Assembly: GCA_046732255.1 (NCBI GenBank)
Contig: JBKPMR010000017.1
Coordinates: 1 to 64,000 of the forward strand
Direction of reading: 5' to 3'
DNA length: 64,000 bases
Source of the DNA: DATBLE01 sp046732255
GTDB taxonomy: Bacteria > Actinomycetota > Thermoleophilia > Gaiellales > Gaiellaceae
Both the position numbers and the translations under genes were made by a program. Positions 16,241-25,219 of the stretch are shown piece after piece. Position 1 is the first letter of the stretch. Each line of letters begins with the position of its first letter. The notes below the pieces were generated by a model. That model saw only the letters and a program-made list of their open reading frames with translations, did no database searches and was not told the origin of the DNA.

Positions 16241-17466
16241 TCCCGCTCTCACTCGAGGAGGTCGGCGAGCTCGTGCCCGGTCGGCTCGAGGCTGCCGCCT
16301 GGGCGACCGAGGTCACGGGCCTCCAGGCCGACTCGCGCCGCGTCGAGGAGGGCGACCTGTTCGTCGCGGTCGGGGACGGTGCCGACTTCGTCAAGCACGC
16401 CTTCGCCCGGGGCGCCGCCGCGACGCTCGTCCCGGACGACGCCTTCGCCGCGCTCGCCGCTCTCGCCGGCCGCGTCCGCGACCGGAGCGGCGCGCGGTTC
16501 GTCGCGATCACCGGCTCGATGGGAAAGACGTCGACGAAGGACATTCTCGCCGCGATCAGCACGCCGCAGCGCCGGGCGGTCGCCGCGGAACGCAGCTACA
16601 ACGCCGAGATCGGCGTGCCGCTGACGATCGGCCGCGTCGAGCCCGACACCGAGCTCTGCATCCTCGAGCTCGCGATGCGCGGCTTCGGGCAGATCGCCGA
16701 GCTGTGCGCGTTCGCGCGGCCGGACGTGGGCGTGATCACCAACGTCGGGCCGGTGCACCTCGAGAAGGTCGGGGACCTCGAGGGGGTGATCCGCGCGAAG
16801 AGCGAGCTGGTCGCCGCCCTGCCGACCGGAGGCACCGCGATCGTGCCGAACGGGTTCCCGGTCGATCGCGACGACCTCCAGGTCGTCCGCGTGGGCGCCG
16901 ACGTCACGCTCGAGTCGTTCGACCCGCCGCTCCTGCGCACGTCCCTCGGCACGGTCGAGGTCGACTTCACCGCCAGGCACCTCGCCGTCAACGCGCTCAC
17001 CGCGCTGGCGACCGCGCAGGCGCTCGGGCTCGAGCTGCCCCCCGAGCTCCAGGTCGACTTCACCGAGTGGCGGAACCAGGAGCTGCCGCTCCCCGGCGGC
17101 GGAGTGCTGATCAACGACGCCTGGAACGCCAACCCGGTCTCGATGCGCGCAGCCCTCGAGCACCTCGTGCAGGTCGCCGCCGGCCGCCGCACCGTCGCCG
17201 TGCTGGGCGACATGGCGGAGCTCGGCGGGTACAGCAACGAGGGTCACCGCGAGGTCGGACGGACGGTCGTGGAGCTGCCGATCGACGAGGTGATCGCGAT
17301 CGGGCCGCAGGCGGTCGCGTACGGCGGCCGTCACGTCGACACGGTCGAAGAGGCGGTCCTGTTGCTCGAGGCGTTGCTCAGCCCCGGCGACTGCGTGCTG
17401 GTCAAGGGCGCACGGGCGATGGGCCTCGAGCGGGTTGCCGAGGCGCTGACGACGGTGCATGCGTAG
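16237..17466 (+). CDS. murF: UDP-N-acetylmuramoyl-tripeptide--D-alanyl-D-alanine ligase
   Basis: 409 residues. The Mur ligase ATP-binding loop ITGSMGKTSTKDILAAI (about 90) and the MurF-typical ERSYNAEIGVPLTI and INDAWNANPVSMRAALE are visible. It adds D-Ala-D-Ala to the UDP-MurNAc-tripeptide, completing the pentapeptide. It sits in the standard murE-murF-mraY order with overlaps at both ends (ATGA upstream, TAGTG downstream). Confidence 0.95.
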   Translation: MIPLSLEEVGELVPGRLEAAAWATEVTGLQADSRRVEEGDLFVAVGDGADFVKHAFARGAAATLVPDDAFAALAALAGRVRDRSGARFVAITGSMGKTSTKDILAAISTPQRRAVAAERSYNAEIGVPLTIGRVEPDTELCILELAMRGFGQIAELCAFARPDVGVITNVGPVHLEKVGDLEGVIRAKSELVAALPTGGTAIVPNGFPVDRDDLQVVRVGADVTLESFDPPLLRTSLGTVEVDFTARHLAVNALTALATAQALGLELPPELQVDFTEWRNQELPLPGGGVLINDAWNANPVSMRAALEHLVQVAAGRRTVAVLGDMAELGGYSNEGHREVGRTVVELPIDEVIAIGPQAVAYGGRHVDTVEEAVLLLEALLSPGDCVLVKGARAMGLERVAEALTTVHA

Positions 17467-18476
17467 TGGTCGACGTCCTGATCGCCGGGATCGTCGCGAT
17501 GGTGATCTCGATCGTCGCCGGGCCGCGGTTCATCAACTTCCTCCGCCTCCGCGAGTACGGGCAGCCGATCCGGGAGGAGGGTCCCGCGCGGCACGTCGAG
17601 AAGCAGGGCACGCCGACGATGGGCGGCCTCTTGATCCTGTTCTCGGCCGCCGTCCCGTACCTGATCCTGAGCAACTACTCGACGCCGGCGCTGACCGTGT
17701 GCTTCTGCGCGGTCGGCTGCGGTCTGATCGGGTTCTTGGACGACTACATCAAGGTCACGCACCGGCGTTCGCTCGGGCTGAGCGGCCGCTGGAAGCTCCT
17801 CGGGCTCGCCCTGATTGCCGCCGTCGTCGCCTGGGTCGCCTACCACCGCGACTTCTCGACCGATCTGTACCTGCCCGGGTTCAAGATCCCGCTCTCCTGG
17901 GCCTGGTACCCGTTCCTGTTCCTGATCATCGCCGGCGCGGCCAACGGCGTGAACCTGACGGACGGGATCGACGGCCTCGCCGCCGGGACGGGCATCATCG
18001 CCGTCTTCACCTACACGGCGATGACGGTGATCGCGTACATCCGCTCAGGCGCTCCCGGGCACCGGGAGGTCCGGCTGCTCGACCTGTCGATCGTCGGTGC
18101 CGCCCTGATCGGAGGCCTCGTCGGCTTCCTCTGGTACAACGCCTTTCCGGCCGAGGTGTTCATGGGTGATACGGGGTCGATGGCGATTGGCGGGGCGCTC
18201 GCCGGCTTCGCGATCATGACGAAGACCGAGGTCCTCCTCCTCTTCGTCGGCGGGATCTTCCTGATCGCGGCGCTCTCGGTGATGATCCAGGTCTTCTCGT
18301 TCAAGTATTTCGGCCGTCGCGTCTTCCTGATGGCGCCGATTCAGCACCACTTCGAGATGAAGGCGTGGTCCGAGACGAAGATCATGGTCCGCTTCTGGAT
18401 CCTCACCGCGATCCTCTGCGCCTGCGGCTTCGCCCTCTACTACCGCTACTACTTCCGCTTCTTCCGCGGCGGATGA
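17466..18476 (+). CDS. mraY: Phospho-N-acetylmuramoyl-pentapeptide transferase
   Basis: 336 residues, about ten membrane helices. Signature segments are KQGTPTMGGLLIL (about 40), FLDDYIKV (about 90), NLTDGIDGLAAG (about 165) and the C-terminal APIQHHFEMKAWSETKIMVR. It makes lipid I by transferring phospho-MurNAc-pentapeptide to undecaprenyl phosphate at the inner membrane face. The start GTG overlaps the murF stop; the stop overlaps the next ATG (ATGA). Confidence 0.95.
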   Translation: MVDVLIAGIVAMVISIVAGPRFINFLRLREYGQPIREEGPARHVEKQGTPTMGGLLILFSAAVPYLILSNYSTPALTVCFCAVGCGLIGFLDDYIKVTHRRSLGLSGRWKLLGLALIAAVVAWVAYHRDFSTDLYLPGFKIPLSWAWYPFLFLIIAGAANGVNLTDGIDGLAAGTGIIAVFTYTAMTVIAYIRSGAPGHREVRLLDLSIVGAALIGGLVGFLWYNAFPAEVFMGDTGSMAIGGALAGFAIMTKTEVLLLFVGGIFLIAALSVMIQVFSFKYFGRRVFLMAPIQHHFEMKAWSETKIMVRFWILTAILCACGFALYYRYYFRFFRGG

Positions 18477-18718
18477 CGGTTCTCGTGCTCGACGGCGACC
18501 TCGTCGGCCCCGCACTCGCGGAGCTCGGCGAGGACGAGCTGATGATCGTGGTCGACTCCTCCGCCGACCGGTTGGAGGAGCTCGAAGACCGCTACCCGGA
18601 CCCGCGGATCACCTGGCTGATCGGCGACGGCGCCGTGATCCCGATCCCGGACGGCTGCGTGGACAAGGTGCTCGGCGAGGGCTCCGACGCCGAGCTCCGG
18701 CGCGTGCTCCGCACGTGA
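18473..18718 (+). CDS. Small methyltransferase-like (truncated Rossmann) protein embedded in the dcw cluster
   Basis: 81 residues, not a standard dcw product. It starts MTVLVLDGDLVGPALAELGE and contains LMIVVDSSADRLEELEDRYP, then IGDGAVIPIPDGCVDKVLGE and ends in ELRRVLRT. The last two pieces resemble the acidic and post-motif parts of class I SAM methyltransferases (LPFPDGSFDxV, E-RVLRPGG), but the glycine-rich SAM loop is missing and the protein stops at the RVLR point. It overlaps mraY and murD by 4 nt on each side (ATGA, GTGA), so it is translated with the cluster and under selection to stay in place. Function is unknown. Confidence 0.7.
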   Translation: MTVLVLDGDLVGPALAELGEDELMIVVDSSADRLEELEDRYPDPRITWLIGDGAVIPIPDGCVDKVLGEGSDAELRRVLRT

Positions 18719-19890
18719 AGCGTGCGGTCGTCCTCGGCACGGCGCGTTCCGGGCAGGCCGCGGCCGCTCTGCTCCGGCGGCAGGGCGTCGAGGTGGCGAT
18801 GGCCGGGCGCGACCTCGGAAACGACGGCGACACCTCGCTTCTCGACGGCGCCGAGGTGCTCGTCAAGAGCCCCGGCGTTCCTCGCGACAACCCGCTCGTC
18901 GCTGCTGCCCGGATCCCGATCTGGAGCGAGGTCGAGCTCGGCTACCGGTTCCTGCCGAATCCGATCCTCGGCGTCACCGGCACGAACGGTAAGACGACGA
19001 CGACGGAGTGGATCGGCGCGATGTTCCGGGCAGGGGGCCGCGACGTCGCCGTCGCCGGCAACGTCGGTAACGCGCTGACCGGCGTCGAGGCGACCGCCGA
19101 CACGTGGATCGTCTGCGAGCTGTCGAGCTTCCAGCTGGAAGACGTCCACGAGTTCCGGCCGCGGATCGCCGTGCTCGTGAATCTCGAGCCGGACCACCTC
19201 GACCGGCACGGCAGCTTCGACGCCTACCGGGAGGCGAAGCTCCGCATCTTCGAGAACCAGCTCGCAGAGGACACCGCCCTTGTCCCGCGCGGTTTCGGAC
19301 CGGTGCCCGGCGCCGCGACGCGGGTGGAGTTCTCGGCGGACGACGTCCTCCCGGCGGAGCCCGGCCTGCCCGGGCGGCACAACCGCGAGAACGCCGCCGC
19401 CGCGACCGCTGCGGCGCGCGCGGCGGGCATCCCCGACGAGGCGATCGCGGAAGCGCTCCGCACCTTCCCGGGCGTCCCGCACCGGCTCGAGCTCGTCGCC
19501 GAGCTGCACGGCGTCCGCTTCGTCAACGACTCGAAGGCGACGAACACGGCCGCGGCACGCCGCGCGCTCGCTGCCTACGACGCCCCCCTGCACGTCATCC
19601 TGGGAGGGTCGCGCAAGGGGGAGAGCTTCGACGAGCTCGCCGGCGAGATTCACGGCCATGCGTACCTGATCGGCGAGACTGCCGACGAGCTGGCCGCCGC
19701 CCTCGGCCGGGCAGACGTGCCGTACCTGGTCTGCGGCGATCTCGCGACGGCGGTCGGCGCGGCCGGCGAGGCCGCCCGGCCCGGCGAGGTCGTGCTGCTT
19801 TCCCCGGCCTGCGCGAGCTACGACCAGTTCCGCGACTTCGAACAGCGCGGCGAGGAGTTCAGGCGGCTCGTGCAGAACCTTTCCGGGTGA
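18715..19890 (+). CDS. murD: UDP-N-acetylmuramoylalanine--D-glutamate ligase
   Basis: 391 residues, at the short end for MurD. N-terminal Rossmann-like domain (AVVLGTARSGQAAAALLRRQ), ATP loop GVTGTNGKTTTTEWIG (about 85), NLEPDHLDRHGSFDAY, FVNDSKATNTAAARRAL and VLLSPACASYDQFRDFEQRG are all MurD signatures. It adds D-Glu to UDP-MurNAc-L-Ala. The start GTG overlaps the small upstream gene, and the stop overlaps the ftsW GTG. Confidence 0.94.
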   Translation: MKRAVVLGTARSGQAAAALLRRQGVEVAMAGRDLGNDGDTSLLDGAEVLVKSPGVPRDNPLVAAARIPIWSEVELGYRFLPNPILGVTGTNGKTTTTEWIGAMFRAGGRDVAVAGNVGNALTGVEATADTWIVCELSSFQLEDVHEFRPRIAVLVNLEPDHLDRHGSFDAYREAKLRIFENQLAEDTALVPRGFGPVPGAATRVEFSADDVLPAEPGLPGRHNRENAAAATAAARAAGIPDEAIAEALRTFPGVPHRLELVAELHGVRFVNDSKATNTAAARRALAAYDAPLHVILGGSRKGESFDELAGEIHGHAYLIGETADELAAALGRADVPYLVCGDLATAVGAAGEAARPGEVVLLSPACASYDQFRDFEQRGEEFRRLVQNLSG

Positions 19891-21095
19891 AGCGCGGACA
19901 CCTGGAGTCGAACGTCCTCGTCCTTGTCACGCTCGCCCTCGTCGCCTTCGGGATGGTGATGGTGTACAGCGCGACGTCGGCGTCGGCGACGATCGGCGGC
20001 GGCAACCCGGTCTACTACCTCAAGCGCCAGGCGATCTTCGCCGTCATCGGCGTCGTGGCGCTCGTCGTCGCGCGGCGGTGGAACTACCGCTCGCTGCGCC
20101 ACGCGGCGCCGATGCTGCTGATCGGCAGCCTGTTCCTGCTCTGTGTCGCGCTCGTCGTCGGCCAGAACGTCAACGGCGCCCGCCGTTGGATCGACCTCGG
20201 CGGCGCCTCCTTCCAGCCGTCCGAGCTCGCGAAGCTCGCGGTCGTCGTGTGGGTCGCGCTCTACCTCTCGAAGCGGCCGGTGCCGGTGACCCTCGGGGAG
20301 CTGACGAAGCCGCTCGGGCTTCTGCTCGCGGTGTTCTGCGCGCTCATCCTCGCCGAGCCCGACCTCGGCACGGTGATCGCGATCTGCGTGATCGTCGCGG
20401 CAATGCTCGTCGTCGCCGGTGCCCCGCTGCGCATGCTCGGGATCGCCTCGGCAATCGTGGGCGCGATCGTCCTCGTGGCGATCTGGTTCGAGCCGTATCG
20501 CCGCTCGCGGTTCTTCAGCTTCATCAACCCGTGGCACGACTCCCAGGGCGCGGGCTACCAGATCGTCAACTCGATGATCGGGATCGGCTCCGGCGGCCTG
20601 TTCGGCAAGGGCCTCGGCCAGAGCGTCGAGAAGATCTTCTACCTCCCCGAGGCACACACGGACATGATCTTCGCGATCATCGGCGAGGAGCTCGGCCTGG
20701 TCGGCGTGGCGCTCGTGATCGCGGCGTATGCGGCGTTCGCGTGGGCGGGGCTGCGGATCGCGCTCCGCTGCGCCGACCCGTTCGGAAAGGCGCTCGCGGT
20801 CGGGATCACGACTCTCGTCTGCGGCCAGGCGGTGCTGAACCTAGCCGCGGTTGTCGGCGCCGCGCCACTGACCGGCATCACGCTCCCCCTGGTGTCCTAC
20901 GGAGGGACCAGCCTCGTGGTGATGCTCGCGTCCGTCGGCATCCTCCTTAACATCGCCCGGAACGATGGCGTCGCAGCCAAAGCTCTCGTGCGTGATCGCA
21001 GCCGGCGGGACGGCCGGTCACGTGATGCCGTCGCTCGCCGTCGCGCAGGCGCTCAGCGTCCGCGGCGTGAGCGTGAGCTTCGCCGGCTCGCCTGA
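19887..21095 (+). CDS. ftsW: Septal peptidoglycan glycosyltransferase FtsW (SEDS family)
   Basis: 402 residues with about ten membrane helices. SEDS signatures are GARRWIDLGGASFQPSELAK (about 95), AEPDLGTVI, EAHTDMIFAIIGEELGLVG (about 255-275) and the end PLVSYGGTSLVVMLASVGIL. It polymerises lipid II together with FtsI. After the last helix there is a 40-residue Arg-rich tail (RSRRDGRSRDAVARRRAGAQ). The tail is encoded in the overlap with murG, which begins 131 nt before the ftsW stop. The start is GTG, overlapping murD. Confidence 0.93.
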   Translation: MKRGHLESNVLVLVTLALVAFGMVMVYSATSASATIGGGNPVYYLKRQAIFAVIGVVALVVARRWNYRSLRHAAPMLLIGSLFLLCVALVVGQNVNGARRWIDLGGASFQPSELAKLAVVVWVALYLSKRPVPVTLGELTKPLGLLLAVFCALILAEPDLGTVIAICVIVAAMLVVAGAPLRMLGIASAIVGAIVLVAIWFEPYRRSRFFSFINPWHDSQGAGYQIVNSMIGIGSGGLFGKGLGQSVEKIFYLPEAHTDMIFAIIGEELGLVGVALVIAAYAAFAWAGLRIALRCADPFGKALAVGITTLVCGQAVLNLAAVVGAAPLTGITLPLVSYGGTSLVVMLASVGILLNIARNDGVAAKALVRDRSRRDGRSRDAVARRRAGAQRPRRERELRRLA

Positions 21096-22032
21096 CCGGA
21101 TCGAGGCGCAGCTCGTCCCGGCGGCGGGCTTCGAGCTGGACACGTTCCGGATCAGCGGGTTGCCGCGCCGGCCCGGGGCGGCGCAGCTGCGGTCGCTGAT
21201 GCTTGCGGGCCGGGCGCCGCGAGCCTGCGCCCGCATCCTCGAGGCCCGCCGGCCCGACGTCGTGTACGGCGGCGGCGGGTATGTCGCCGGACCGATGGTC
21301 TACGCGGCCTGGCGCAAGCGGATTCCGGCGGCGCTGGCGGAGGCCGACGCGCACTTCGGGCTCGCCAACCGGTTGGCCGCACCGTTCGCCCGCCGCGTGT
21401 TCCTCGCGTACCCGGTACCCGGCAGGGACGGCGCCAAGTATCGAGTCGTCGGCCGGCCCGTCCCCGAACGCGAGCCGGTCGCCCTCGAGGAGGCGCGTCA
21501 CCGATTCGGCCTGCCGGCGGAAGGGCAGGTGCTGCTCGTCTTCGGCGGCAGCCAGGGCGCGGCCGCGGTGAACGAGATCGCCGTCGCCGGGTTCGCCGAC
21601 GGGGGCCCGGCCGTTCTCCATCTCTGCGGCGAGCGCTACCGGGCCGAGCTCGAGGGACGAGTGTCGCGACCGGAGTACCGGCTGTTCGGCTGGACCGACG
21701 ACTTCGGCGCCGCCCTCGCAGCGGCCGACCTCGTTCTCGCCCGTGCGGGCGGGTCGGTCTGGGAGGTGGCGGCGGCGGGAAAGCCGGCCGTGCTCGTCCC
21801 CTCGCCGAACGTCACCGCCGATCACCAGACGAAGAACGCACGGTACTTCGAGCGGGTGGGTGGAGCGGTCGTCGTCGCCGAGCCCGAGATCGCGCGCGTG
21901 CCGGAGCTCGTGCGCGGCCTGCTCGCAGATCCCGCGCGGCTGGCGGAGATGGCGGAGGCGATGCGCCGCGCGGCCAAGCCGAAGGCGGCCGACGAGATCG
22001 CCGAGGAGCTGATCGCCCTTGCCACCGTTTGA
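20965..22032 (+). CDS. murG: UDP-N-acetylglucosamine--N-acetylmuramyl-(pentapeptide) pyrophosphoryl-undecaprenol GlcNAc transferase
   Basis: 355 residues. N-terminal glycine loop CVIAAGGTAGHVMPSLAVAQ, donor-site segments VFGGSQGAAAVNEIA (about 195) and LARAGGSVWEVAAAGKPAV, then PSPNVTADHQTKNARYFE. It converts lipid I to lipid II on the cytoplasmic membrane face. ATG 20965 lies inside the ftsW coding region; GTG 20989 would also leave a large overlap. Its 3' end overlaps the murC start by 14 nt. Confidence 0.94.
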   Translation: MASQPKLSCVIAAGGTAGHVMPSLAVAQALSVRGVSVSFAGSPDRIEAQLVPAAGFELDTFRISGLPRRPGAAQLRSLMLAGRAPRACARILEARRPDVVYGGGGYVAGPMVYAAWRKRIPAALAEADAHFGLANRLAAPFARRVFLAYPVPGRDGAKYRVVGRPVPEREPVALEEARHRFGLPAEGQVLLVFGGSQGAAAVNEIAVAGFADGGPAVLHLCGERYRAELEGRVSRPEYRLFGWTDDFGAALAAADLVLARAGGSVWEVAAAGKPAVLVPSPNVTADHQTKNARYFERVGGAVVVAEPEIARVPELVRGLLADPARLAEMAEAMRRAAKPKAADEIAEELIALATV

Positions 22033-23215
22033 CGGCAGGCGCATCTGGTTCGTCGGGGTCGGCGGTGCCGGACTGTCCGCGTACGCGTTGCTGGCGCGCG
22101 CGTGGGGGGCCGAGGTCGGCGGCTGGGACCGGAACGAGACGCCGTACCTGGGGCCGGTTCGGGAGGCGGGGATCGAGGTGCGCATCTCGGCCGAGCCGGA
22201 GCTCCCCGACGGCTGGGAGGTGGTTGTCTCCAGCGCCTACCGCGGCGTCTCGGGACGCCCGCGGGCGGAGCTGCTCGCCGAGCTCGTCGCGGCTTCACCG
22301 GCGGTCGTGGTCGCGGGCGCGCACGGGAAGACGACGACCGCGGCGATGATCGCGTTCGTCCTGCGCGAGACCGGCCGCGACCCGAGCTGGATCGTCGGCG
22401 GGGAGGTGCCGCAGCTCGGCTCGAATGCGGGCGCGGGGGAGGGGTGGCTCGTGGTCGAGGGCGACGAGTCCGACCGGTCGCTTGCGTCCTTGCGTCCACG
22501 GGTCGCGGTCGTTCTCAACGTCGACCTCGACCACCACGCGGAGTTCGGTTCGCGCGCCGAGGTCGAGGAGCTCTTCGACCGGTGGCTGGCCGAGGTCCCC
22601 GAGGTCGTTCGCGGCTGGGAGCTCGAACCGCTCGAGGCGGAGCTCACCGTCCCCGGCGAGCACAACCGCCGGAACGCGGCCGCGGCCGTTGCCGCGCTCG
22701 AGCTGGTCGGCGTGCCGAGGGCCGAGGCGGTGGCGGCGCTGGCGGCCTTCCGGGGGGTGGGTCGGCGGTTCGAGCTCGTCGGCGCGCTGGGCGGCGTGGA
22801 GGTCTTCGACGACTACGCGCACAATCCGGAGAAGCTGCGTGCGGCGCTGGCGACGGCGCGGGAACGCGCTCGTACCCGCGACCCTGGTCGCGTCCTGGCG
22901 CTCTTCCAGCCGCACCTCTTCTCGCGGACGCGGCATCTCGCGACCGAGCTTGGCGTGGAGCTGGCGGCCGCGGACATCGCTGCCGTGACCGACATCTATC
23001 CGGCGCGGGAGGCGCCCCTGCCGGGCGTGACGGGCAAGCTCGTCGTCGACGCGCTTTCGGACGCACGGCCGGGCGCAGCCCCGGGGTGGACGCCGCAGCT
23101 GGAGGACGGTGCGAGATTCCTGGCCCGACGCGCCCGCCCGGGCGACGTGGTGCTGACCGTCGGCGCGGGTGACGTGGACCGAGCGGCAAAGCTGATCCTG
23201 GAGGAGCTCACATGA
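22019..23215 (+). CDS. murC: UDP-N-acetylmuramate--L-alanine ligase
   Basis: 398 residues, somewhat shorter than typical MurC. N-terminal IWFVGVGGAGLSAYALLARA, ATP loop VAGAHGKTTTAAMIAF (about 100), EGDESDRSLASLRP, DLDHHAEF, GEHNRRNAAAAVAA, FDDYAHNPEKLRAAL and FQPHLFSRTRHL are all MurC signatures. It adds L-Ala to UDP-MurNAc. The start is TTG 22019, within the end of murG; it gives the expected N-terminus a few residues before the glycine loop. Confidence 0.92.
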   Translation: MPPFDGRRIWFVGVGGAGLSAYALLARAWGAEVGGWDRNETPYLGPVREAGIEVRISAEPELPDGWEVVVSSAYRGVSGRPRAELLAELVAASPAVVVAGAHGKTTTAAMIAFVLRETGRDPSWIVGGEVPQLGSNAGAGEGWLVVEGDESDRSLASLRPRVAVVLNVDLDHHAEFGSRAEVEELFDRWLAEVPEVVRGWELEPLEAELTVPGEHNRRNAAAAVAALELVGVPRAEAVAALAAFRGVGRRFELVGALGGVEVFDDYAHNPEKLRAALATARERARTRDPGRVLALFQPHLFSRTRHLATELGVELAAADIAAVTDIYPAREAPLPGVTGKLVVDALSDARPGAAPGWTPQLEDGARFLARRARPGDVVLTVGAGDVDRAAKLILEELT

Positions 23216-23326
23216 GAACGGACGATCCGGCGTGACCAGGCTCCCGGTCGGCGGCGAGCCGGGTTGTCACAGATCCGGCGCGATCCCGTCACCCGCACGC
23301 GCGAGTTCGACGGTTAGGCTCGCGCC

Positions 23327-24295
23327 ATGGGACGGGGAGGTGGGGCGCTCCCAAAGGCGTCCCGGACGGGACGAGTCGGAAGTGGCCGTGTGACCGCCCC
23401 GCCGGCGATCGAAACGGGCGTTCCGCTCGCGCGGATGACGACCGTCGGGATCGGCGGCCCTGCCCGGGCGCTCGCGCGTCCCAGGACGACGACCGAGCTG
23501 GAGGGCGTCCTCGCCTGGGCCGCGCACGAGGGCCTCGCCGTACGGCCGATCGGTCTCGGTTCAAACGTCCTCGCTGCCGACGCGGGGGTCGACGCGGTCG
23601 TGATCCGGCTCGAGGACGAGCTCGCCTCGGTCGAGGCGCGGGGCGACCTGCTGGTCGCCGGCGGCGGGGCTGCGAATGCCGTGTGCCTGCACCGCGCGCG
23701 GTCGGCCGGTCTCGGCGGGTTCGAGTTTGCCTGCGCGATCCCCGGGACTGCAGGCGGCGGTGTCCGGATGAACGCGGGCGCCTACGGCAGCGACTGGCGG
23801 GCGATCCTCGACCGGGCGCTCGTCGTCGACGGGGACGGCGCGCGGTGGCTCTCGGCCGACGAGCTCAAGCTCTCGTACCGGCACTCTGCGTTGACCGCCG
23901 CTCAGGTCGTCGCCCAGGTCGAGTTCCGGCTCGTCCCGCGGGCGGCGGCGCAGATCAAGGAGACCATCGCCGCCATGCAAGCCAGGCGCAAGGAGACGCA
24001 GCCCACCAACAAACGCACGTTCGGCAGTGTCTTCAAGAACCCGGATCACGAGCTCGGGGCGGGGCAGATGATCGAGCAGTGCGGTCTGAAGGGGCACAGC
24101 CTCGGCGGCGCGCTCATCTCGCCCCGTCACGCGAACTTCATCGAGAACGCAGGCGGTGCCACGGCCCACGACGCGCTGGCGCTCATGGCCGAGGCTCGGC
24201 GGCGGGCGATCGAGCAGTTCGGCGTCGTGCTCGAGCGCGAGGTCGAGCTCCTGGGCGAGATCGAGCTCGCGGAGCCGGGAGCGCTTCCGACCTAG
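23327..24295 (+). CDS. murB: UDP-N-acetylenolpyruvoylglucosamine reductase
   Basis: 322 residues; FAD-dependent reductase making UDP-MurNAc. It contains MTTVGIGGPARALARPRTT, the FAD-binding GLGSNVLAADAGVDAVVIRL and PGTAGGGVRMNAGAYG. Its RTFGSVFKNPD carries the catalytic Ser, and C-terminal GLKGHSLGGALISPRHANF follows. It has the short C-terminal form, type II. The N-terminal 20 residues (Gly/Arg-rich) may not be translated: GTG 23390 is an alternative start giving MTAPPAIE. The 111-bp gap before it is the largest within this block and may hold an internal promoter, but no clear boxes are visible. Confidence 0.92.
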   Translation: MGRGGGALPKASRTGRVGSGRVTAPPAIETGVPLARMTTVGIGGPARALARPRTTTELEGVLAWAAHEGLAVRPIGLGSNVLAADAGVDAVVIRLEDELASVEARGDLLVAGGGAANAVCLHRARSAGLGGFEFACAIPGTAGGGVRMNAGAYGSDWRAILDRALVVDGDGARWLSADELKLSYRHSALTAAQVVAQVEFRLVPRAAAQIKETIAAMQARRKETQPTNKRTFGSVFKNPDHELGAGQMIEQCGLKGHSLGGALISPRHANFIENAGGATAHDALALMAEARRRAIEQFGVVLEREVELLGEIELAEPGALPT

Positions 24296-24345
24296 AACCG
24301 CCAAGGACCCGGGACTTCGGCGGCGAACCCCAAGCTGCCGTGGCC

Positions 24346-25092
24346 ATGAGCCGCCCCTGTCCGAGTCCGCCGAAAACGGCGCCACGCCCACTCCTGGTCG
24401 CGCTCCTTGCGCTGGCGCTCGTCGGCGCCGGCATTGGTGCGTACGTCGGCGCTCGGCAGACAGGCGTCTTCTCGCTCGACCGGATCGCCGTCGACGGGGC
24501 ACCGCGAGCGACTGTCGGCAGGATCCAGGCTGCGCTCAGCCCGTACCTCGGCCAGAGCCTAGTGCGCTTCGATCGGCGCGACGCCGAGCGGCGGCTCGCA
24601 TCTGTCCCCGAGGTCGCCGATGCCCACTTCGACCGGGACTTCCCACACACGCTCAAGGTGCGCGTCCGGCTCGAGCGCCCGGTTGCGGTGTTGCGGCGCG
24701 GGAGCGACGCATGGCTCGTCTCCTCCTCTGCACGGGTGCTGGAGCACCTCGAGCGGCCGTACCCGCCGCTTCCGCGGATCTGGCTGCCGGCGTCGGCCGA
24801 CGTCTCGGTCAACGCCACCCTGGACGGCGTGGGCGCGATGGGCGTTGCGGCCGTGGCGCCGCTCAGGTCGTTTCGCCTGGCAGGCCGGGTACGCCAGGTC
24901 CTGACCGGGGAGGGGGAATTGACCCTGGTCCTGTCCTCGGGCACCAAGCTGCGCCTGGGAGACACCGGCGATCTGCGTCTGAAGCTCGCGATCGCCAGAC
25001 AGATCCTGCCGATGACGCACGGAGCGGCGTACGTCGACGTGAGCGTGCCGGAGCGACCGGTCGCCGGCTACAACCCTCAAGTCGAAGGTTGA
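24346..25092 (+). CDS. ftsQ: Cell division protein FtsQ
   Basis: 248 residues. A short Pro-rich cytoplasmic tail is followed by one membrane helix (LLVALLALALVGAGIGAYVG, about 16-36) and a POTRA domain (FSLDRIAVDGAPRATVGRIQ onward). An FtsQ/DivIB domain follows (DAHFDRDFPHTLKVRVRLER, WLVSSSARVLEH). It links early and late divisome proteins by binding FtsL. ATG 24346 places the tail and helix correctly; the frame is open much further upstream through murB. Confidence 0.9.
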   Translation: MSRPCPSPPKTAPRPLLVALLALALVGAGIGAYVGARQTGVFSLDRIAVDGAPRATVGRIQAALSPYLGQSLVRFDRRDAERRLASVPEVADAHFDRDFPHTLKVRVRLERPVAVLRRGSDAWLVSSSARVLEHLERPYPPLPRIWLPASADVSVNATLDGVGAMGVAAVAPLRSFRLAGRVRQVLTGEGELTLVLSSGTKLRLGDTGDLRLKLAIARQILPMTHGAAYVDVSVPERPVAGYNPQVEG

Positions 25093-25120
25093 GCCTGAGT
25101 GTTTTCGCCTGCAAATCGCA

Positions 25121-25149
25121 TTGACAAGCGGGGAGGCAACCCCTACCCT
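25121..25149 (+). promoter_or_regulatory. Predicted ftsZ promoter
   Basis: A perfect -35 TTGACA (25121-25126), a 17-nt spacer and a -10-like TACCCT (25144-25149) lie about 70 bp before the ftsZ ATG. This would allow ftsZ to be expressed independently of the upstream mur genes. Confidence 0.65.
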
Positions 25150-25219
25150 GCGAAGACGAACCGGGGATTGGCACCCCAATCCTGAAGTTGACATTGAGAG
25201 CGAGAGACGGGACGCGATC

